Shown here in pieces: positions 56,705-64,000 of a DNA stretch of 64,000 nt. The DNA is from Durusdinium trenchii (taxonomy: Eukaryota > Sar > Dinophyceae > Suessiales > Symbiodiniaceae). A program made the position numbers and the translations under genes. Below the pieces are notes generated by a model. The model made no database searches. It was not told the DNA's origin and saw nothing but the letters and a program-made list of their open reading frames with translations. Position 1 is the first letter of the stretch, and every line of letters starts with the position of its first letter. The DNA lies in assembly GCA_963970005.1 (NCBI GenBank), contig CAXAMN010001126.1:65060-129059 (forward strand), read 5' to 3'.

Positions 56705-57960
56705 ACAATCCGCGATCCATGCTTGATGTGTCCAATCTCGCGAGGCATTGGTCACCCACCGAAGAGAGTCGAGCGAGTTGAAAAGAGTCTTTTGTGGTGC
56801 CATTGCTAGCTGCCAGTAGCTCACGTTTTTACATCAACGCAAGACATCGCAACACATGCATGCGCATCCAATCCTGCCCCAGTTCCTGCAACAACCTGCG
56901 TTCCTGTGAGTGGCAAGGCCAGGCATCCGGACGCCTTGGTCTCCCAATCCGTTCGTCCAACCTTCCACCAGAACGTGCCGCAACTGCTGCACCCATTTTG
57001 CGAGCATTCGATTTGTGGACCGGTGGTGCCTGTTCCCAACTGTTTGTGAACGGCATGGACACTTCCAGGAAGAGCGGAAGGGCCGGTGACCCACAATCGC
57101 CCACAATTTTGCACTGCATGAAGCAGAAGAAATCACCATAAACATTCTCGAAAAGTTTTGAGCATTGAGCACAGAGCAGCACGGAATAAAGTGAAACAGA
57201 ACGTGAAAGCCGTGAATCATGAACATTCGCCCACTGTAGCTGCTGCATGGCTGTGCAAGCACTGATTGACGTGTTTGTTTAAGGTCTTTTGTGTGGATGA
57301 TACAGGACGTCAATGGAAATGTATGATATTGGTCATTGGTCATATATCCTGACACTGATGACTCCTCCCTAGCATCAACCCCTGACGCGACTTATGCTTC
57401 CCCAATTCTTAAACAATACGTAGACCTATCAATACGCAACCGCCAAGCATTGCTGCAGTCGCCAGCTCGCCTCGCACTGCTCCATCATGTGTACCCACAG
57501 GCCGCCGCGTACCACAAACTGCTTCGGCACTAGGTGCTTCAGACCGTTGTTGCCGCGGATATAGTTGGTCCTTTCGTCGCTGCACTGCGACGCGGCCTGT
57601 CATCCTACGACGTTTGCTTCCTTCGCACTGCCAAGGACTGCTCTTTCACCAAGGAAAGGACTGTTGACCTTGGGTCAACCCAAGCTCGCTTGAGCTGCGC
57701 CTTTCCAGGCAGAAGCATAGATACAGCAAGTCAGGTTGCAAGTTGTTTCCCCAAAAAATAAATGTGAAAAGAAGAACACTCGTAAAAAGGACAGTGGCCT
57801 TGCCTTTCATGTGACCTTTTGATTGGAGTTCTGGTATAGTAGGGTTTCAAGCTTTTGCGGATTCATGTCGTTTGCCTATCTTTTTGCAGTCCTTCCTCCT
57901 CGTCCCTGGGCATCATTGCCTCACCAGACCATCGACCCCAACCTGCCCAAGCAACAATCT
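56705..57960. other. No assignable gene
   Basis: Both strands carry overlapping open frames at 56.8-57.3 kb of irregular composition. 57336-57533 (plus) has DATYASPILKQYVDLSIRNR, which is only weakly protein-like. Confidence 0.3.
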
Positions 57961-57969
57961 GCTGTCACG

Positions 57970-58350
57970 CCTCCTAGTAACAAGTGCCTTACTAGTAGTA
58001 ACAAGAAGCTACTAGGAACAAGTGCATCGCTTCTAATTAATCATAATTAAATGAAGAAACTTTAACTAATAGCGATGGCCTCCAACCTACTAGCAGTTGG
58101 ACATAGGCTGCGCTGTGCAATGCGCACCTTTGTGCCCCCCCAGGCACGCGAGCCCACCATGCTCAACTGAGTCGACTGAGTCCCGCCGCCTCCACCCTAG
58201 TAACGTGATTGCTCCTAGTACCGATTCCTGGAGCCCCTAGTAGCTTCTTGTTCCTAGTAGTAAGGCCAGTAGCCCCCAGTAGCGTCCTTGCTCCTAATAG
58301 CAATGGCCTCCACCCTAGTAGCGAGGGCCTCCGACCTAATAACGTTAGTA
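57970..58350. repeat. CTAGTAG-type dispersed repeats, two clusters
   Basis: Units lie at 57970-58035 and 58192-58350, with CTAGTAACAAG, CCTAGTAGCTTCTTGTT and CCTAGTAGTAAGGCCAG words and decay towards the right. Confidence 0.8.
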
Positions 58351-58359
58351 GTGATGCCT

Positions 58360-61100
58360 TTGCAGCCTTGAGTCTTCTCCTCGGCTTTTGTCCCAAAAGC
58401 CCGTCCTCCCATCGTTCCTCCAACTTCCTCAAGCGCCGTGCAACCACCTTGTCCTCCAAAGGTGGAAGGCCCCCTGTGCCTCAAGAGGGTGCCGCACCCT
58501 CCACAGCTTTCCGTGGCATCGTGGTCCAGAGAAACCCTTCTGACGCGCAAGTCATCAATTCTGCACCAAATCCAAGGCGATGCTGAAGGCATACAAACAA
58601 CATCGCCTTGAGCAGTTCATAGCCGATGCATGCCGATGCAGTGGTGCATGAGGATGGACAGAGCCAGAGCATCCTCATTCGAGGAGTGTTGTTTTGGAAG
58701 AATGCAGTCTATACATTCCCTTTTGTATCCTTTTGTGACTACTTTGGTACACAATCCTTGCAATCCAGCTCATTGAGTTGTTTTGTGCCTGTGGCTTGTT
58801 GTTGCACTACTGCAGCTGGATTGCTTGTGTTATCATATGATATTCCCGCCCACCCTCGATAAAACAATCTGGGCTGGACCGCCTGCCTTTGACTTTTCCC
58901 GCGAAAAGCAATTCCTGCGAACTGGAGTGTGTACGCTTTAAGACTATAATTACTAATTATATACTGAAGCGTACTGAGAATTCCAGCAGTGTACTCGGTG
59001 CGGCGCCACCGAAAACCGCCTGAGTCAGCCTTCTACCATCTGAGTTGCACGTTTCCCTGGCTGCCGACAGAGCGTCAAGGAACCCGAATCTTTGCTTTGT
59101 TTCTTTTCCAGAAGACCTGGCGAAGGGCTTTTCCGAAGGGCCTGGCTACTTACCTATGTTGTTTGCACTTTCATGTCTTGAACTGTTGATGCCTTGCATT
59201 TGCACGTCTTGCACATTCTTGCGTATGGCGTATGCTTTTGCATCGCTTTGCTTTGCTTTTCCTTTGAGTTACATTCTCTTCTAATGTTGGCGCCGCAAAT
59301 CGAGAGGACAACCACTTGTTTGCGCAGGCGTTTGCCGGATCCTGCGTGTTGAGCGTGAGAAACTGCGGTCGAATGGCATGTTGCACGGGGATCGTCCGCG
59401 CAGCCTTTCAAGAAGATCGGGTGTGTCGAGTTTCCAAACCTGCGCTACACTTGCAACTTGGCGCTGGCGTGGCGCCATCCTGCTGCATTCTTGCATATTC
59501 TTGCATTTGCATGTTGTGGTTCCCTTGTGCCTCTCTCAGCGTCACGAAAGCCATCCAATCCACAGTGAAACGGCCACCTTGCTATGTCCATTCCTGTTTC
59601 GCCATGGTGCCTGCGATCAGCTCGCAGTTGCCGATGCTCTCGACGACATTGAAATTGAAACACCTTTGCAGAGGGTAGTCCCGCAATTGGACACTGGCTG
59701 GCCCAGCACGAACAATGGACCGCACAATGAGAGGCAACGACGCCCAAGGCAAAAAGAAAATCGAAACTTCACCACCAGCGCACATGTGAAAAGGCACGCA
59801 TGTTCAACCGCTGCGAGCAGCATGTGAAATGGTATCACCGCGAGTTCCTCGAAAAGCCAAAGATGTTCCAAGGTGTGCATTGCGCAGTACAATTGAGATA
59901 TGCCAGCCAGTGACTTGCACAAATACTTTTGAATTCAAAACAGGCATTGAGTCGGGGCATGTACAGAACGGATGATAACACATATGTGTACGTGCGCGAG
60001 TGAATGACGCATAGGCCCAAGATGGACGCAAACAGTGTAGCGTCGGGATTGGTGAAACATAACCGGATGGTATTGCAGTGTAAGGCAGAGCGTGCTGTGG
60101 CCGCGGGCTTTTCGGCCAAACCCCATCGGACAAAACATTCGAACAGCCCCATAATTGGCACTTGCACTGACATGGGGGAAGCGGCGACACTGCGCGTCCA
60201 ACTGTCCACGAGCTGAGCTGCAATGTGTAATTTGTCCATGTCCCCTCCCCGATTCAATTTTGTCATATTTTGTCGCCAACCATGGCTTGGAAAACTTGGG
60301 GCAGCATGGGCCAGTCAACGCCAACGCCACCACGCACAAGCACCGCGACACGACCCATGACTCCCAGCTTGACTCGCCGTCTACGCACTAGAGGGCCGGG
60401 CATGGCGAAGCACACGCACTGCTTTGCAGCACTGGTGGGGTCGCCACCTGCTTTGAAATTGCCTGACCGCCCACGCGCGTGCCCAGCTCTCACCTTCAAA
60501 ACTGCCATGTTGCCATGGAAGAGCCTTTCAATTATTTTGGGGGGCCGGGTTGTGCCTTTACATGCGCCTGGACTTGATCTATTGTAGCGCCATCAATCTG
60601 TGACACTGCCTTGGTTGCCCCGCGGTAATAAAACATCCTGTGCCCAACAAACTCAAGAACATCGGCCCGAAGATAGGACTCAGCCTCGGGGGATGCCAGC
60701 GGCAAACGACACTTGTACTTCACCAGCCTCTCCGGGGTGGATTCCGCCAAGGAAGGGCTCCTCAGCCTCGCCCCATGGGGCAGCCAGAAGCAGCTGCCCA
60801 TGGACCAGCCACTCAAGCTCAAGGGCAAGGACCTGGCTCAAGAAGCATGGAGAAGCCATCCGCCTCCATAACTCCACAAGTGGCAAGCTTGAGTGAGGCA
60901 GCCAGACCAAGTCAGAGATCACATCGCGTGCCTCCCTCTCAAACAAGGGGCCGGGCACGACTCCAACGGAGCTTGCAAAGCTTTGCGGTTGCCTGGACGT
61001 CGGCTACGCCGAAGCCTCATGAGCCAACGCAGCACAGTGCGCTAGCCAACAACGTGCACTAGTCTCGATCACATCACCTCAAAGCATTGAGGCGAAAACA
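58360..61100. other. GC-rich stretch, open on several frames, no confident gene
   Basis: 59540-59820 (plus) has CPFLFRHGACDQLAVADALD; 60830-60540 (minus) has TPERLVKYKCRLPLASPEAE and EFVGHRMFYYRGATK. Either could be an exon, but overlapping frames on both strands are equally open because GC content is high. Confidence 0.25.
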
Positions 61101-61109
61101 AAAACCAAC

Positions 61110-61441
61110 CTCATCGGTTGGTGCAGCTACAGGCCTGCAAGGGTCTGCAGGTCCACACTCACCAGCGAGGCGATGTCCTGCGATGACTGCGTTGGTCGCA
61201 GCTACTTCGCCAACCTGGTGCTCACGGTGAACAGCTGAAGAAAGACTTGAAATCATGGCAGCTTCACCAACTACAGGTCACGGATTGCAAGCGCCTCCAT
61301 GACGCCATATCGGCAGAACACCCCCGCACAACTGAGAAGCGCACCTACGTGGACCTGAAAAAGCATTCAACAGTTCATTGCCGCGGAAACGATCAGCTCC
61401 AATGGGCCAACGGCCTCACGAAGGCCACAAAGCTGCTGTGA
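61110..61441 (+). pseudogene. Copia-type RNase H fragment, broken
   Basis: RSTLTSEAMSCDDCVG (from 61149) matches the R-S-T-L-x-x-E-A motif of Copia-like RNase H. VTDCKRLHDAISAEHPRTTE (from 61277) matches the V-T-D-C-K-S-L-x-D motif, and QLQWANGLTK the D-x-L-T-K end. The two halves are in different frames and stops lie between them. No integrase or protease was recognised upstream. It is a decayed end of an LTR retrotransposon. Confidence 0.6.
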
Positions 61442-61444
61442 ACG

Positions 61445-62390
61445 CTCCCTCCACCCAGCTCGTGAGCCCCGAACCACGATAGAAAAAACACACCAGCGAA
61501 AGATTGGAAATTCCTTCACCAACCAAATCATAAAGCATACCGTTATATCACTCGTGGCTTGCCACGAGGGGAGCTATTCCGGCTTTAGGGCATACAGGGC
61601 GTACAGTCAAAAATTTGCAACGTGTGGAGGATTGAATTGAACGTTGATCTCCTTTAGTGCGTTGCGAACACAAGCGTTTCATTTGTCGCGGTGTTGATGA
61701 CATGTATCGCTGCAAGAATATTCACGGAAAGCGCGCAGTATAGGAGTATGTAAGGCAGCGGTAGGATCCCAGAATGCTAGTTTCCAAAAAGTCCAACTCG
61801 GAGGCAGGGCTCCAGGGTCGGCTGAAGCATCCTTTGTGCCACAACCGGTGAATGTTCAGCCTTGCGGTGTGCAAACATGTTGTGCTTTTATACTATTGTA
61901 TCTAGGTCCTGACAACTGTAACCACAATCATGTCTTTGATGCACGGAATTATGTTGCGCAAAATTCGTTCGCGAAATTACATTGTAGAAAATTCCCGAGT
62001 GAGCCCCCCAATATCCCCCAATAGAAATGCAACTTCAACATACTTACTGCCTCCCACGTGTGTGGCTACATTTTCAACCCCCCCGTCCCCCTTTGAAAAC
62101 AGTCGACCTGCATTGGATGTGGGTGGGGGGAGCGGATCTTCTGCACTGCAAAAAAAGCGTCGAGGAAAGACACCTTCCCCCAAAGTTCCGCTACCTGCGC
62201 GGGGCATCGCATGGCTACAGCTTTACAGTGAACAGGAGCGGTGGAAACTGCAGGAAAACATACCTAAACAGTTTCAACTTACAGTTCAACTTCCATTTTT
62301 TCTAGGATGTCCTTGGATAGCTATGAAAATGTCAATGCAAACACAGTGAACAAAAGCGGTGGAAACTGCAGGAAACCATCCCTGAACATT
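61445..62390. other. No gene seen
   Basis: Only short frames. 62190-62270 and 62340-62395 share the words GTGAACA(A/G)(G/A)AGCGGTGGAAACTG and GCAGGAAA, a small imperfect duplication. Confidence 0.35.
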
Positions 62391-62740
62391 CTTAACTTAC
62401 ATTTTAATATCCCTACCCCCTTTCAGCTACATCCGGGAGGGGGGACCTCAAAAAAGTAAGTTACATGGGTGGGCCCCTAGGGAATGGAAAATGTAACTTA
62501 CCCCCCCCCCAGGCACCATCGAAATGGGTAAAGGGGTGGGAGGGAGGGGGGGGGTCCAAAAAAAGGTAACTTGTGGCCTGGCACGTGCTTACTTACATTT
62601 TACCCCTCCCCCTAGGATGCGTCGGCAGATCGAAGGGCTGGTTGGGGGTGGCTGGAAAATGTAACTTGCAACCTGGCCTGCCTGAACTTACATATTCTAC
62701 CGCCCTAGGGCGCGTCGGCAGGTCGCAGGGCTGGGGGGTT
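62390..62740. repeat. G/C-run repeats with GTAACTTAC words
   Basis: Several copies of (A)AAATGTAACTT(AC/GC) and ACTTACATTTTA words alternate with C-runs or G-runs of 7-10 bases. GCGTCGGCAG(G/A)TCG(C/A)AGGG occurs twice (62618 and 62712). Confidence 0.75.
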
Positions 62741-62744
62741 GAGC

Positions 62745-62920
62745 TGCAGTTGGTCAGAGTCATCATCAACGAAGAAGAACAGCAACACACGCACAAAGCA
62801 AGACCCAAAAGGAAGGATTCCAAAACAAAACCCACACATAGCAGAGAACAGCTGTTGGTCTGAGTCATCACCAACAAAGAAGAACTGGAAAAAAAACACA
62901 CTCAGAGCAAACTGCCAGCA
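62745..62920. repeat. Imperfect tandem duplication, ~105 bp
   Basis: TTGGTC(A/T)GAGTCATCA, then AAC(G/A)AAGAAGAAC occur at 62750-62782 and again at 62854-62886. Confidence 0.75.
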
Positions 62921-63039
62921 AACTGCCAAGAAACAGGAACGTACATGTTCCCACTCAAGGTCCCAAATGAAGGCAACAAAGCGAAACCCAAACATGACAG
63001 AGGATCGTCAAAAATTGTATCTTACAATTAGTCCGTGCA

Positions 63040-63255
63040 TCCAAAACCTTCACTTGGAGGTCACGAAGTGTTTCGCATGCCATGACATCTGCACTTCCAC
63101 TACGCACAGTGCCGCGCCTGCCACGAAATCTGCAACTGAAGGCGCTCAAAGTGGCCTGCCTGCCACGGAATCAGCACATCCAGGTCCACATCGCGCAGCC
63201 CTGCCAATGCCGTCCGCAGTGGCAGGCGCAGCTCTTTGTGAGGGGGGATATATGG
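63040..63255 (+). repeat. LRLPRK/CACHE-type repeat stretch
   Basis: Plus frames read APATKSATEGAQSG, LPRNLQLKALK and similar phrases, and the DNA repeats TGCCACGAAATCTGCA-type words. It is the reverse orientation of the copies at 20.8, 22.9 and 25.6 kb. Confidence 0.65.
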
Positions 63256-63661
63256 TTTAATGCATTTTCTCATTGATATGTATAAACTTTTCTTTTTGAT
63301 TGCCCGGCCGGCTCACAGACTGTTGGAAAACACGTTCCACACCAGAGTTCTAAGGACAAGTGTCGCAGTATAGTCTAAACACTCATGTAAAGCAGTCATG
63401 CTCAAAACAACTTGTGTATGCTCGTCATAAATGGCTCGAGAACAGCGAAAACAGGGTGCGTTCAGCCTTGAGATGGTAGCGGAGCCCTTGCCAGGGCGAT
63501 GAAGCTACCTTCTCACTGGCTCCTATGTGCCATGGCGGCTTGGCTGGTGGCAAAGGAGGAGCACCCCAGAGAGAGAGGCCATGACTCTGATCCCGAGAGC
63601 ATGGACCTGAAGGAAAAGACGCAGCTCGGGAGGCTCCACAGGATGCAACTCGATAAGTGGC

Positions 63662-64000
63662 ATGTGGTACAGCCACTTGACTGAGCTGGAAGAGGAGCAA
63701 CTTGGTTGTTCAGCTGGGTTCGAGGCCTATGTTGAAGGTGAAGAGGTGGAGTATGTTGAGCAAAGGTTCGAGGCCTACAGTTGTCGAGCTTTGCAGCATG
63801 GGTTCGAGGCTCATGGAGGAGGAGTGCAGAAGGAGCAGCGACAGTGGGAAGGTGGGGAAGCTGGGATTGAAGTTGAGTTGAGAGCAGCTGGCAATGAGGA
63901 GAAGCAGGTGAGTGTAGGCAACACGGACTCCACAGGTTGGAGTGATGAGTTGGTGGAATATGTGAACACCAGTTCCGTTGACTTCAACAGGTTTTCTGCT
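63662..64000 (+). CDS. Partial Glu-rich ORF with FEA(Y/H) repeats, runs off the right edge
   Basis: The frame is open from about 63610 to the window end, with an ATG at 63662 (MWYSHLTELEEEQLGCSAGF). It has three copies of a GFEAY/RFEAY/GFEAH motif about 18-20 residues apart, then a Glu/Gly/Gln-rich stretch and DELVEYVNTSSVDFNRFSA at the edge. No family is recognised. The repeat and the lack of stops over 110 codons make coding likely. Confidence 0.4.
   Translation, partial: MWYSHLTELEEEQLGCSAGFEAYVEGEEVEYVEQRFEAYSCRALQHGFEAHGGGVQKEQRQWEGGEAGIEVELRAAGNEEKQVSVGNTDSTGWSDELVEYVNTSSVDFNRFSA

Noticed and set aside
59378..61062. Overlapping 100- to 150-codon frames on both strands
   Set aside because: High GC content keeps several frames open; no domain and no splice pattern allowed a choice.

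Overview
The window looks like nuclear DNA of a dinoflagellate, most likely a Symbiodiniaceae (Symbiodinium-type) alga. This rests on several traits. Genes are broken into many short exons, and several introns can be placed exactly as GC-AG rather than GT-AG. The window holds the dinoflagellate-expanded DUF7869 family and a C5-methyltransferase-like gene in a same-strand cluster. It also holds dispersed CTAGTAG-type repeats and the 'LRLPRK/CACHE' repeat that is abundant in Symbiodinium assemblies, as I recall them. No bacterial operon logic applies. Because exons are short, most long open frames here are shadows or repeats, and the real genes appear only when short conserved segments are stitched together.

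Layout. 1-10.4 kb: three genes in a head-to-tail minus-strand cluster: a C5-methyltransferase-like gene (about 10.4 to 7.84 kb), a DUF7869-domain gene (7.63 to about 4.45 kb), and a long hypothetical gene (4.30 kb to beyond the left edge). 10.5-20.7 kb: sparse plus-strand exon-like fragments that I cannot name. 20.7-27.1 kb: a repeat province with two related copies of a ~1 kb unit, each followed by a 13-bp satellite array. 27.4-31.4 kb: palindrome-rich tandem repeats, tRNA-like repeats and a GCT-repeat block. 32-35.3 kb: little that is recognisable.

35.3-52.9 kb: a plus-strand HIS6/HisA gene (fourth step of histidine synthesis) whose exons are separated by one intron of about 13.7 kb. That intron holds a minus-strand, intron-free, five-ORF retroelement-like unit (about 38.6-47.1 kb) with strongly AC-rich coding strands. 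The unit encodes a Myb/SANT-like protein, two proline/serine/arginine-rich proteins, a coiled-coil protein, and a GIY-YIG plus reverse transcriptase protein. The same intron also holds a complete-looking DGAT2-family acyltransferase gene (49.0-51.3 kb) on the HIS6 strand, and a 400-bp assembly gap.

53-64 kb: unassigned exon-like fragments, more dispersed repeats, a broken Copia-type RNase H fragment (61.1-61.4 kb), G/C-run repeats, another LRLPRK-type stretch and an open frame running off the right edge.

The most interesting object is the 38.6-47.1 kb unit: five ORFs of shared and extreme composition, an RT with an N-terminal GIY-YIG domain and no AUG of its own, placed in frame behind ORF4's UGA. 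This copy carries several lesions, so it is probably a decayed member of a family whose intact copies would be worth finding. Exon limits below are approximate unless a splice junction is stated.
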